Below are positions 1 through 6,369 of a stretch of DNA of 11,756 bases, one piece after another (position 1 is the first letter of the stretch; each line of letters begins with the position of its first letter). The DNA is from Mycolicibacterium flavescens (GTDB lineage: Bacteria > Actinomycetota > Actinomycetes > Mycobacteriales > Mycobacteriaceae): contig NZ_MIHA01000042.1 in the NCBI RefSeq assembly GCF_001722335.1, positions 1-11,756 of the forward strand, given 5' to 3'. Under the pieces are notes generated by a model. The model had not been told where the DNA came from and did not search any database. It saw only the letters and a program-made list of their open reading frames with translations. The position numbers and the translations under genes are program-made.

Positions 1-2
1 TC

Positions 3-56
3 TCAGCCCAATCCTCCACAGACAACATTCCCTTCTGGTCCTCCTGGCTCGACTAA
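3..56 (+). CDS. Possible C-terminal tail of an IS21 helper protein (partial)
   Basis: An open frame enters from the left window edge and stops at TAA 54-56, giving 17 residues that end IPFWSSWLD. It lies just inside the presumed IS21 right terminus, where istB is normally the last gene. No motif of the AAA+ ATPase is included, so the assignment rests on position only. Confidence 0.25.
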   Translation, partial: SAQSSTDNIPFWSSWLD

Positions 57-75
57 AGCCAGGCCACCGGACCAG

Positions 76-121
76 GGGGTCAATTTTCAGTTGCCGCGCC
101 GGGGTCAGATTTCACGTGCCG
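76..121 (+). repeat. Pair of 21-bp direct repeats inside the IS terminus
   Basis: Copies lie at 76-96 and 101-121, 25 bp apart start to start. They differ only at positions 8, 9, 15 and 16 of the unit. In IS21-family elements such repeats are transposase binding sites near the tips; here that role is inferred from position. Confidence 0.6.
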
Positions 122-127
122 TCGACA

Positions 128-410
128 GCGGAATCCGTTCCCCACGTACGCCCGCATGCGGGAACTGGGGCCGGTCGTCCGTCTGACCGTGAATGGCGTG
201 CTCGCGGTGGCGCGGTATGCCGAAGTGCGTGCAGTTTTGATACCACACGCGATTCATATCCGTCAGAGGTGTCGGCTTCAACAGTCAGTTCAACGAGGTC
301 CGTAAACACAGCGTCATTGCGTCTGACTCGCCACGCCACGACATACTGCGCGGTGTTCTGCAGGATCGGCTCGGGCCCGGTTCGATTCGCAATGTGGAGA
401 GGGTTCATTC
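128..410 (+). pseudogene. Cytochrome P450 N-terminal fragment, frameshifted and truncated
   Basis: Two consecutive frames together read as the N-terminal part of a bacterial P450. From 132 the frame gives NPFPTYARMRELGPVVRL and then VLAVARYAEVRAVL, the usual pattern around the first beta sheet of CYP proteins. Near 237-241 the homology moves to another frame, which continues HTRFIS, GVGFNSQFNEVRKHSVIASD, then SPRHDILRGVLQDRLGPGSI, matching the B/B' to C helix region (normally D-P-P-x-H-x-x-L-R). A one-base insertion or two-base deletion explains the switch. The start codon, I helix, ExxR and heme-cysteine regions are missing: the left side is cut by an IS21-like terminus and the right side stops where the IS256-type element appears to begin. 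It cannot make a functional enzyme. Family-level assignment is fairly secure; the substrate is unknown. Confidence 0.72.
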
Positions 411-1862
411 GGGTAAGTCCCCTGGTGTGGTGGGGTTTGGGGGCCGGGGACGACGGTGCCGGTGTGTCGTTGACGCTGTTGGGGTGGGCCATCTCGTAGT
501 GGTCAGTGAGTTACCGACCAAAGTGACTCACGCAAAGGACACACGACGCGATGACCCAGGATCATTCTGCCCTGCTTGCCCAGCTCGGTGCGCTCAAGTC
601 CGCCGATGTCGGCGCGGTGTTCGCCGAGCTGATCCGAGCCGGGCTGCAGCAGCTCATCGAGGCCGAAGCCACCGAAGCGATCGGCGCCGGCCGGTATGAG
701 CGCACCGATGGACGCACGGTGCACCGCAACGGGCACCGACCCAAGACCATCTCGACGTCTGCTGGTGATGTCGAGGTGCAGATCCCCGAGCTGCGGGCCG
801 GCTCGTTCTTTCCGTCGCTGCTGGAACGGCGCCGTCGTATCGACCGGGCGTTGCATGCGGTGATCATGGAGGCCTACGTTCACGGGGTGTCGACCCGCAG
901 CGTCGATGACCTGGTGGCCGCTATGGGCGTGCAGACCGGGGTCTCCAAGTCGGAGGTCTCGCGGATTTGCGCCGGCCTCGATAAAGAGATCGAGGCATTC
1001 CGCACCCGCAGCCTGGCTCACACCGAGTTCCCGTACATCTTCTGCGACGCGACGTTCTGCAAGGTCCGTATCGGGGCGCACGTGGTGTCTCAGGCCCTCG
1101 TGGTGGCCACCGGGGTGTCCATCGACGGCACCCGCGAGGTGCTCGGCACCGCGGTCGGCGACAGCGAGTCCTACGAGTTCTGGCGGGAGTTCCTGATGTC
1201 GTTGAGCTCGCGGTCTCTCGGGGGTGCATCTGGTAATCTCCGATGCTCACTCCGGGTTGAAAGCCGCTGTGGCGCAACAGTTCACGAACTCATCGTGGCA
1301 GCGGTGCCGGGTGCATTTCATGCGCAACCTGCACACCGCGGTGTCCGCCGAACACGCCCCCGCGGTCACCGCGGCGGTCAAGACCATCTTCGCCCACACC
1401 GATCCCACCGAGGTATCCGCCCAGTGGGACCGGGTCGCCGATACCTTGGCGGCCAGCTTCCCGAAGGTGGCCGCGATGATGGCCGAGGCCAAGACCGACG
1501 TGCTGGCCTTCACCGCGTTCCCGAAGGCGCACTGGCAGAAGATCTGGTCGAACAACCCGATCGAACGGTTGAACAAGGAGATAAAGCGTCGCGCTGATGT
1601 CGTGGAGATCTTTCCGAATCCGGCGGCGGTCCTGCGGTTGGCGACTGCGGTGGTCATCGAATCCCACGACGAGTGGCAGGTCACCCGCCGCTACCTCTCC
1701 GATGTCTCCATGGACGAACTGCGTGCTGTCATCGCCGCCAAACACGCCGCAGCAGCACTTGCCAAACAACACCAAAGCACCTGTCGTTCAACACGACTCG
1801 TTGATCGCGACGCGTGAACCACGCCAGATCCGAAGTCCACCATCTCACGGGACGCTGTCCTA
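411..1862 (+). mobile_element. IS256-family insertion sequence, inactive
   Basis: The element holds a single transposase gene (551-1817, frameshifted) flanked by short non-coding arms, as in other IS256-family elements of about 1.4 kb. Proposed tips are an imperfect inverted pair: TCCCctGgtgTGGTGG near 418-433 and, read on the minus strand, TCCCgTGagaTGGTGG near 1838-1853 (about 12 of 16 bases equal). The left tip coincides with the point where P450 homology ends. No 8-9 bp target duplication is visible next to the proposed ends, and P450 homology does not resume on the right, so either the ends are misplaced or the locus was rearranged after insertion. Confidence 0.6.
551..1817 (+). pseudogene. 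IS256-family transposase, frameshifted
   Basis: The first part (551 to about 1222, 224 residues) starts MTQDHSALLA after an AAAGGA at 534-539 and contains RNGHR, the LRAGSFFPSLLERR segment and FCDATFCKVR with the first catalytic Asp (residue 166). The second part continues in another frame from about 1224 with VISDAHSGLKAAV (second Asp), RCRVHFMRNL and WSNNPIERLNKEIKRR (catalytic Glu region). These form the DDE signature of the family (Mutator-like, IS256/IS1081 group). The expected joint is LGGVHLV, so the likely lesion is loss of one GT from a GGTGTG run near 1224-1226. The joined length of about 421 residues is normal for the family. In the original frame the ORF runs on to a stop at 1597 with unrelated residues. 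Programmed frameshifting is not typical of this family, so I call it a pseudogene. Confidence 0.9.
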
Positions 1863-2241
1863 ATCTGGCTTAAGTCGGTGCCATCATCACTGCCCGCATT
1901 GCCCTCGCGTTGGCGATCGCATAGCCGCTTTAGGGTCCGGACTAGCGCTGGTTTCGAAGTGGATGTCCACCGCCACGCACCCGAAGCCATCCGGACATGG
2001 GCCGACGACCACCGAAGCCTTCTGGACATCACGGAAAAACCTTTGGGCATCACGGAAAAATTAATCGGCGAGTGACCCCGAAGTGCCGGTTTCATTTTCT
2101 TCCACTAACCAGTGATCCACGTCAACGAGCTCGATGTGGGTTTCTCACACAGGGCACATCGAACTTCACTATGGAGAAGCGTGTGGCGATCGTGCGCCTC
2201 GGCGTCCGTGGTCGTATACCGCGTTCACCGGGCAGCATCCT
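1863..2241. other. Intergenic stretch without a recognisable gene
   Basis: Between the IS256-type element and the minus-strand small-protein gene there is no ORF whose product I recognise. A 65-codon plus-strand frame (1878-2075) ends in ITEKPLGITEKLIGE, but nothing supports it as a gene. The only structure seen is the 13-bp direct repeat at 2027-2060. It may be residue from a previous insertion or recombination. Confidence 0.5.
2027..2060 (+). repeat. 13-bp direct repeat CATCACGGAAAAA, two copies
   Basis: Identical copies lie at 2027-2039 and 2048-2060, 21 bp apart. The offset is a multiple of three, so a plus-strand frame reads as a seven-residue repeat (ITEK). The meaning is unknown; it could be a mobile-element end or slippage product. 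Confidence 0.6.
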
Positions 2242-2745
2242 CTACTCGTCGAACCCTTCATCTGGGATGGCAAACACCGTCCGTGCGTTTTCGTTGAGAT
2301 TGGCAAATCCATCGATGATCACCCGCTTCACGCGCATCTCGTCGTCAGCGATGCGAATCAGCCACGTGCGAAAGGCCGACCCGGTGAATTCTTCGCTGAC
2401 CAACGCGGGCGCTTTCCAGCGACGAAAATAGAACTCAAGACGGGTCGTCAGCTCCACTACACCCTCATTCACCGGGACGTAGGAAAGTACGTGGCGCAGC
2501 TCGAGGCGTTCGTCGAAGATCCCGTCGCGTTGGTTGAGGTACAGCTGTAGACCATCGCGGCCTTTCCACTGGTGACCACCACGAAAGCCGATCTGAAAGT
2601 CGTCGGTGAGGACCGCGGCGAACATCGGTTCGGATTTCCTTCGCTTCTCCAATCGAAGGAATAAGTCGATGGTCGCAATGAAGCCAGGCAGGTCCGGGGC
2701 GCCGCCGGGCACCTTCCTGTCGGCCTCCGTTTCTCCGGATGTCAT
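2242..2745 (-). CDS. NTF2/SnoaL-like small protein
   Basis: The product is 167 residues, starting MTSGETEADRKVPGG. The start codon shares its A with the stop of the upstream IclR gene (TGATG, 2747-2743), so translational coupling decides this start over a longer frame reaching 2796. The body has the pattern of the NTF2-like alpha+beta cone fold: helix FIATIDLFLRLEKRRK near 22-37, then FAAVLTDDFQIGF, then strands RLELRHVLSYVP, VELTTRLEFYFRRW and FRTWLIRI. SnoaL-type members of this fold include cyclases, isomerases and small subunits resembling dioxygenase beta chains. There is no signal peptide or membrane segment, so it should be cytoplasmic. Its genetic link to the regulator suggests a role in the same aromatic pathway or in handling its effector, but the reaction cannot be told from sequence. 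Fold assignment is moderate; function is unknown. Confidence 0.7.
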   Translation of the reverse strand: MTSGETEADRKVPGGAPDLPGFIATIDLFLRLEKRRKSEPMFAAVLTDDFQIGFRGGHQWKGRDGLQLYLNQRDGIFDERLELRHVLSYVPVNEGVVELTTRLEFYFRRWKAPALVSEEFTGSAFRTWLIRIADDEMRVKRVIIDGFANLNENARTVFAIPDEGFDE

Positions 2746-3545
2746 CAGCCGAGATTGTGGGCTAGCTCGGCGGCGGCGTCTTTTAGGGCACTGCAAGCTT
2801 TGCGAACATCAGAGGGCCGGAATCGATAACTCGGCGCTGACGCGTTTAGTGCCAGCCTTATCCCGGAACCACCTTGGGGTACCGCCACGGCAACAGACGC
2901 GACGCCTTCCTCACTTTCCTGCCTGCTGATCGCGAACCCGCTTTTCCTGACCTCTGCCAATTGAGCGCGCAGTTCGGTGAGAGTGCGCACGGAATGCTCA
3001 GTGAGTGGCTCCAAATGTGGGTCGGGGTACAACTGGTCCAGCTCGTCGTCGGATAGGCCGGCGAGTAGGACTTTGCCGGTCGACGTGCAGTGTGCAGGAC
3101 GCGTGCTACCCAAACGCGAGATCACCCGGACGGCAGAAGGGCTTTCGAGTGCCGCGATGAAGCGAACCAGTCTGCCGTCCAACGTTCCTACGTGCACGGT
3201 TTCCTGCAGCGTGTCGACAAGCTGGCGCAGAATCGGGGCGGCCGTGCGCGGTATGTCCATCCTGGAGTGGACAGCGAACGCCACGTTTGTCAGGGACGGT
3301 CCGGGCTGGTACGCCTTGCTGGCCGGATCTTGGCGGACGAACCCGCGGTACTGAAGCATCGATAACAGGCGATGCGCGGTCGACGAAGCGACGCGCAGGT
3401 ACTCACTGGCGTCAGTGAGCCGGATCTCAGAGCGCTCTCCTAGGAGGAGGAGTAGGCGAAGAGCGTTGTCGACAGACTCGATCGGATATTGCGGGGGCTT
3501 CCCTGTGCTGTCACGCTCCACGCCCGCGAGTGAGGGTTTCTGCAT
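2745..3545 (-). CDS. IclR-family transcriptional regulator
   Basis: The product is 266 residues. An N-terminal winged helix-turn-helix (about 22-85) begins IESVDNALRLLLLLGE and has recognition-helix residues ASSTAHRLLSML, then a wing (RGFVRQDPASKAYQPG). The C-terminal effector domain (about 95-262) contains the family signature near 150-158 (PAHCTSTGK) and SGFAISRQESEEGVASVAV. IclR regulators of aromatic pathways bind small aromatic acids through this domain and act as repressors or activators. The frame is open back to 3782, but the extra 79 residues are low-complexity and unlike the family; the ATG at 3545 fits the usual length. No Shine-Dalgarno is visible, while TACGCT lies seven bases upstream, consistent with a leaderless mRNA. 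It is divergent from the dioxygenase operon and is the obvious candidate regulator of both operons here. Family call is secure; the effector is unknown. Confidence 0.93.
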   Translation of the reverse strand: MQKPSLAGVERDSTGKPPQYPIESVDNALRLLLLLGERSEIRLTDASEYLRVASSTAHRLLSMLQYRGFVRQDPASKAYQPGPSLTNVAFAVHSRMDIPRTAAPILRQLVDTLQETVHVGTLDGRLVRFIAALESPSAVRVISRLGSTRPAHCTSTGKVLLAGLSDDELDQLYPDPHLEPLTEHSVRTLTELRAQLAEVRKSGFAISRQESEEGVASVAVAVPQGGSGIRLALNASAPSYRFRPSDVRKACSALKDAAAELAHNLG

Positions 3546-3903
3546 GACAGAGAGCGTACCCGCGGTCAGGTTCGAATGCAGGTCGAAGAATCGCGACGAG
3601 GCCGGTGCAGGGGGGCGAAAAGTCGCCTTCCAGCGCACAAGCCTGGCTGCGTTTGTCTCCCATGGCTGCGGCGGGTAGTTGGAGGCCGCCGACTTGCCTC
3701 TTGGCGCACGCGGCGGTGCCTCGTCGACGAGCAGTTCGCCTGTGGCAGTACAGGATCGCCGCGTTAGTGCGTCTCGGGTCATCCCTGTGGTAGCCGCTCG
3801 GATCGGACGCTTGTTTCCGGCCCCCCTGTGGTAACGGGTTGCGGTCCTCTTTTGCGCGGTCTAGCGCTCACTCGCTGCAGTCTCGACTAGTCAACGCCCT
3901 CGT
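3546..3903. other. Upstream part of the divergent control region, no gene recognised
   Basis: This stretch lies between the proposed IclR start and the dioxygenase promoter. It overlaps the open frame upstream of the IclR gene but shows no independent gene. GACTAGTC (3885-3892) is a perfect 8-bp palindrome just upstream of the -35 box, of uncertain meaning. Confidence 0.5.
3553..3558 (-). promoter_or_regulatory. Possible -10 box (TACGCT) for a leaderless IclR transcript
   Basis: Read on the minus strand, TACGCT fits the actinobacterial TANNNT consensus and ends seven bases before the ATG, the spacing expected if transcription starts at the start codon itself. The gap contains GACAGAG (plus strand, 3546-3552), also found in both operon operators, which would fit autoregulation. 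No convincing -35 box is seen. Confidence 0.4.
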
Positions 3904-3933
3904 TTGACTCCACCGGTAAGGAGACGGCATAAT
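3904..3933 (+). promoter_or_regulatory. Promoter of the dioxygenase operon
   Basis: TTGACT at 3904-3909 and CATAAT at 3928-3933 are separated by 18 bases, a good sigma-70/SigA-type promoter. Transcription would start near 3940, leaving a leader of about 80 bases before the alpha-subunit start. The -10 box is the left edge of the 44-bp element shared with the second operon. Confidence 0.65.
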
Positions 3934-3972
3934 CTCTGCTAGACAGAGTCGCGTTCTACATAACAGTGAAGG
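3929..3972 (+). promoter_or_regulatory. Shared operator-like element, copy A
   Basis: This 44-bp stretch matches 9162-9205 at 35 positions. It starts at the -10 box (ATAATCTCT), includes the inverted repeat CTCTG-ctaga-CAGAG (3934-3948), continues with GTTCTACATAAC (3953-3964; symmetric core GTTnTnnAnAAC) and ends CAGtGAAGG. Because it lies at and downstream of the expected start of transcription, a protein bound here would most simply repress. The neighbouring IclR protein is the likely binder; this is inferred, not shown. Confidence 0.6.
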
Positions 3973-4009
3973 CGCCTTGGTCGCGGATCGAGTCCAGTCG
4001 TTGAGTCAT

Positions 4010-4013
4010 GGAG
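4010..4013 (+). promoter_or_regulatory. Ribosome binding site that favours the ATG at 4020
   Basis: GGAG ends six bases before ATG 4020. The alternative ATG at 4008 has no Shine-Dalgarno-like sequence at a usable distance. The downstream start gives 483 residues instead of 487. Confidence 0.5.
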
Positions 4014-4019
4014 TTGAAG

Positions 4020-5471
4020 ATGCAGGATCACGGTGAGGTGTTAGCGGCTGTACGCACTGGCATGATCCCGGCGCACGTGTATAACGACAAGCAAATTTTC
4101 TCGCTCGAGAAGGAGCGCCTGTTCAGTCGGGCGTGGTTGTTCGTGGCGCACGAGTCGGAGATTCCGCAGCCGGGGGACTACGTGGTCAGACAAGTGTTGC
4201 AGGATTCGTTCATCGTCGCTCGTGATTCTGCCGGCGAGATCCGGGTGATGTTCAATATGTGCCTCCATCGCGGTATGCAGGTTTGCCGGGCGGAAATGGG
4301 GAACGCGTCGAACTTCAGATGCCCGTACCACGGGTGGTCTTACCGCAATGACGGTCGCATTATTGGCCTGCCGTTTCACCAAGAGGCTTACGGAGGAGAC
4401 GCCGGGTTTAACAAGACGGGGCAGACCTTGTTGCCCGCGCCGAGTGTGGCCAGCTACAACGGGTTGATCTTTCTGTCGATGGATCCTGACGCAGAATCGC
4501 TTGAAGACTATCTGGGTGATTTCAGGTTCTATCTCGATTTCTACACCAAGCAAGGCCCCAACGGTCTTGAGGTGCGAGGTCCGCAGCGTTGGCGGGTAAA
4601 AGCGAACTGGAAGATCGCAGCTGAAAATTTCGCCGGGGACATGTACCACACACCTCAGACGCACACGTCGGTGGTCGAGATCGGCCTGTTCCGAGAGCCG
4701 AAGGCTAACAAGCGCAAAGACGGCGCCACGTATTGGGCGGGTAGAGGTGGGGGCACCACATACAAGCTGCCCGAGGGGAGTTTCGAGGACCGGATGAGCT
4801 ACGTGGGCTACCCGGCGGACATGATTAGTCGAGCCAAGGCCACCTGGACCGAGCAGCAGCAACAAGTCGTCGGCACCGACGGGTTCATGATCTCGGCCGC
4901 GACGTGTTTTCCCAACATCAGTTTCGTGCACAACTGGCCGAAAGTGGAGGACGGGGAGCACGTCTTGCCGTTCATTTCAATCCGGGTGTGGCAGCCAATC
5001 AGCGAGAACGAAACCGAGGTGCTGTCGTGGTTTGCGGTGGATTCTGATGCCCCGGCAGACTTTAAGGCGGACTCGTATAAGGCTTATTTGATGTGCTTCG
5101 GCTCGACGGGAATGTTCGAGCAAGACGATGTCGAGAACTGGGTGTCGCTGACCAACACGGCGGGGGGTTCCATGGCCCGCCGACTGCGGCTGAACAGCCG
5201 GATGGGGCTGCTCGCAGACGATGTACGGGTGGTCGACACCCTTAGCAGCGCTCAATTCCACGGGCCGGGATACGCTCAACTCGGTTACAACGAGAACAAT
5301 CAACGGCAATTGTTGAGGCTCTGGGCCGACTACCTGGACATGCCGCCGCTTCGCGTCAACCCGGCTACGGTGCTCAGCGACAATCCGCATGGAATTGAAC
5401 CAATGGTCCAGACCAACGGCGCGGCCGCCGCCGATACTGACTCGGGGTCCGCTGAGTCGGTGATGCTATGA
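4020..5471 (+). CDS. Rieske ring-hydroxylating dioxygenase, alpha (large, catalytic) subunit
   Basis: This terminal oxygenase subunit would add O2 across an aromatic ring to give a cis-dihydrodiol. In the 483-residue form, the Rieske [2Fe-2S] ligands are C81, H83 (CLHRG), C101 and H104 (CPYHGW). The catalytic domain has ENFAGDMYHTPQTH: D207 is the usual electron-transfer bridge and H210 and H215 bind the mononuclear iron, with the third ligand D369 or D370 in FEQDDVENW. This is the naphthalene/biphenyl/phthalate dioxygenase layout of a class with ferredoxin and reductase. The last 20 or so residues (MVQTNGAAAADTDSGS) are low-complexity and probably disordered. Its stop overlaps the beta-subunit start (ATGA, 5468-5471). 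The alpha-beta-dehydrogenase-ferredoxin-reductase order resembles actinobacterial phthalate and PAH dioxygenase operons, but substrate cannot be assigned from sequence alone. Confidence 0.96.
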   Translation: MQDHGEVLAAVRTGMIPAHVYNDKQIFSLEKERLFSRAWLFVAHESEIPQPGDYVVRQVLQDSFIVARDSAGEIRVMFNMCLHRGMQVCRAEMGNASNFRCPYHGWSYRNDGRIIGLPFHQEAYGGDAGFNKTGQTLLPAPSVASYNGLIFLSMDPDAESLEDYLGDFRFYLDFYTKQGPNGLEVRGPQRWRVKANWKIAAENFAGDMYHTPQTHTSVVEIGLFREPKANKRKDGATYWAGRGGGTTYKLPEGSFEDRMSYVGYPADMISRAKATWTEQQQQVVGTDGFMISAATCFPNISFVHNWPKVEDGEHVLPFISIRVWQPISENETEVLSWFAVDSDAPADFKADSYKAYLMCFGSTGMFEQDDVENWVSLTNTAGGSMARRLRLNSRMGLLADDVRVVDTLSSAQFHGPGYAQLGYNENNQRQLLRLWADYLDMPPLRVNPATVLSDNPHGIEPMVQTNGAAAADTDSGSAESVML

Positions 5472-6067
5472 GCGTTCACGATCACCAGCGCATTGGTCAA
5501 TCCGCGGCTCCATCGGTGCTCGGGGCGCACGCGGCGCGCGCCCAACGCGTCGGCGACCCGTTACCGTTCGACGACCCTCGTCACCTCCAGGCGCATAGTT
5601 TCCTCGTCAACGAGGCGTACCTCCTCGATGCTCAGGACTACGACCGGTGGCTGGGTCTGCTCACAGAGGACATCCACTATTACATGCCGGTGCGGATCAC
5701 CACCGCCGCGGGAGCCGGATTTGATAGCTCACCGGGAATGGCGCATTTCGACGAGAACAAATACTCACTTGAGCGCCGGGTTGCCCGTTTCGCCACCGAG
5801 CATGCCTGGACTGAGGATCCGCCGTCGCGTCTGCGTCACTTCATCACCAATGTGCGCACATTCCTCAGCGACGATGCCGACCACCTCGTGGTCGACAGCG
5901 CTGAGTTGCTTTTCCGCAGCCGTGGCGACGTCAACGAGTCCACGCTCATCTCATGTGGTCGTGAAGATCTTCTACGTCGCGATGGCAACGCGCTCAAACT
6001 CGCACGCCGAACAATCTGCGTCGATGAATCAGTGCTTCGAATGCAGAATCTGGCGGTCTTCCTATGA
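5468..6067 (+). CDS. Ring-hydroxylating dioxygenase, beta (small) subunit
   Basis: The 199-residue product pairs with the alpha subunit, normally as an alpha3-beta3 hexamer, and has the NTF2-like fold. Visible family features are the helix HSFLVNEAYLLDAQDYDRWL followed by LLTEDIHYYMPVR (about 40-76), and the sheet around RLRHFITNVRTF, HLVVDSAELLFRSRG and LKLARRTICVDESVL. It is a little longer than most beta subunits (about 170-190) because of an N-terminal extension of about 35 residues rich in A, H and R. The ATG lies inside the alpha stop (ATGA), and its own stop overlaps the next start in the same way at 6064-6067, so all three should be translationally coupled. Beta subunits mostly stabilise the complex and may influence substrate range. 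Confidence 0.94.
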   Translation: MSVHDHQRIGQSAAPSVLGAHAARAQRVGDPLPFDDPRHLQAHSFLVNEAYLLDAQDYDRWLGLLTEDIHYYMPVRITTAAGAGFDSSPGMAHFDENKYSLERRVARFATEHAWTEDPPSRLRHFITNVRTFLSDDADHLVVDSAELLFRSRGDVNESTLISCGREDLLRRDGNALKLARRTICVDESVLRMQNLAVFL

Positions 6068-6369
6068 GCTCGAACGGATCCGGCGAGGGCGCGCAGTCGC
6101 CCCCACAACCGGCGTGCGAGGAACTGTCGACGCTGCTGGCCGGGTCGACCGGTGATGCACTGAACATTGCCAACGAGTTCGCAGAGGTCGTCGTGCGCCG
6201 AGTGACCACTCGCAATGGAGCTCGGCTGTTGATTCAGGCGCCGAAATCGGCGCAGTGGGTCTCGCTGGATGCCTTGGAACTCGAGGCGCTGACCTGGCAG
6301 AATCCGGCCACCTTGGCGGCCATGGTGGGGAACGCAGGTGCTCCGTTGATTCTGGGCGAGGAGGTATGA
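6064..6369 (+). CDS. Unrecognised 101-residue protein of the dioxygenase operon
   Basis: This small cytoplasmic protein overlaps both neighbours by ATGA junctions (6064-6067 and 6366-6369), which strongly supports it as a real gene. The first 20 residues are rich in S, G, P and Q and likely disordered. The rest (ELSTLLAGSTGDALNIANEF, then EVVVRRVTTRNGARLLIQAP, then SAQWVSLDALELEALTWQNP) looks like a compact alpha/beta domain with alternating strands and a final helix. No cysteine cluster or known cofactor motif is seen; the only Cys is in the N-terminal tail. Its place between the oxygenase and dehydrogenase genes suggests an assembly factor, accessory subunit or regulator of the complex, but this is inference from position. 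I do not recognise the family. Confidence 0.8.
   Translation: MSSNGSGEGAQSPPQPACEELSTLLAGSTGDALNIANEFAEVVVRRVTTRNGARLLIQAPKSAQWVSLDALELEALTWQNPATLAAMVGNAGAPLILGEEV

Larger units (their letters stand above)
1..127 (+). mobile_element. Terminal part of an IS21-like insertion sequence (right end, partial)
   Basis: The segment ends in two near-identical 21-bp direct repeats (76-96 and 101-121, 17 of 21 bases equal), each starting GGGGTCA and ending GCCG, followed by GTCGACA. Read inward on the other strand, the end is TGTCGACGGCACGTGAAA, a 5'-TG terminus. Multiple internal repeats just inside a TG/CA terminus are characteristic of IS21-family ends. A reading frame closing at TAA 54-56 (last residues IPFWSSWLD) enters from the left edge and could be the C-terminus of the IS helper ATPase gene, but 17 residues are too few to prove it. 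The homologous P450 fragment begins immediately after 127, which supports 127 as the element boundary. Confidence 0.5.

Noticed and set aside
503..1081. 192-residue minus-strand ORF over the transposase start
   Set aside because: The plus strand encodes a clear IS256 transposase; the opposite frame has no recognised motif.
1214..1230. Programmed frameshift producing a full transposase
   Set aside because: IS256-family transposases are normally made from one frame, and the site lacks a classical slippery heptamer with downstream structure; a two-base deletion is simpler.
3546..3782. N-terminal extension of the IclR gene by 79 residues to an ATG at 3782
   Set aside because: The extra part is proline- and arginine-rich without family similarity, and the start at 3545 gives the usual IclR length with a suitable -10 box.
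3885..3892. Palindrome GACTAGTC as a regulator site
   Set aside because: Only eight bases, single copy, and not repeated at the second promoter, so it is weaker than the 44-bp shared element.
4041..4961. 306-residue minus-strand ORF opposite the dioxygenase alpha subunit
   Set aside because: It lies wholly inside a gene with clear Rieske and iron motifs, has no recognisable domains, and is explained by high GC content.
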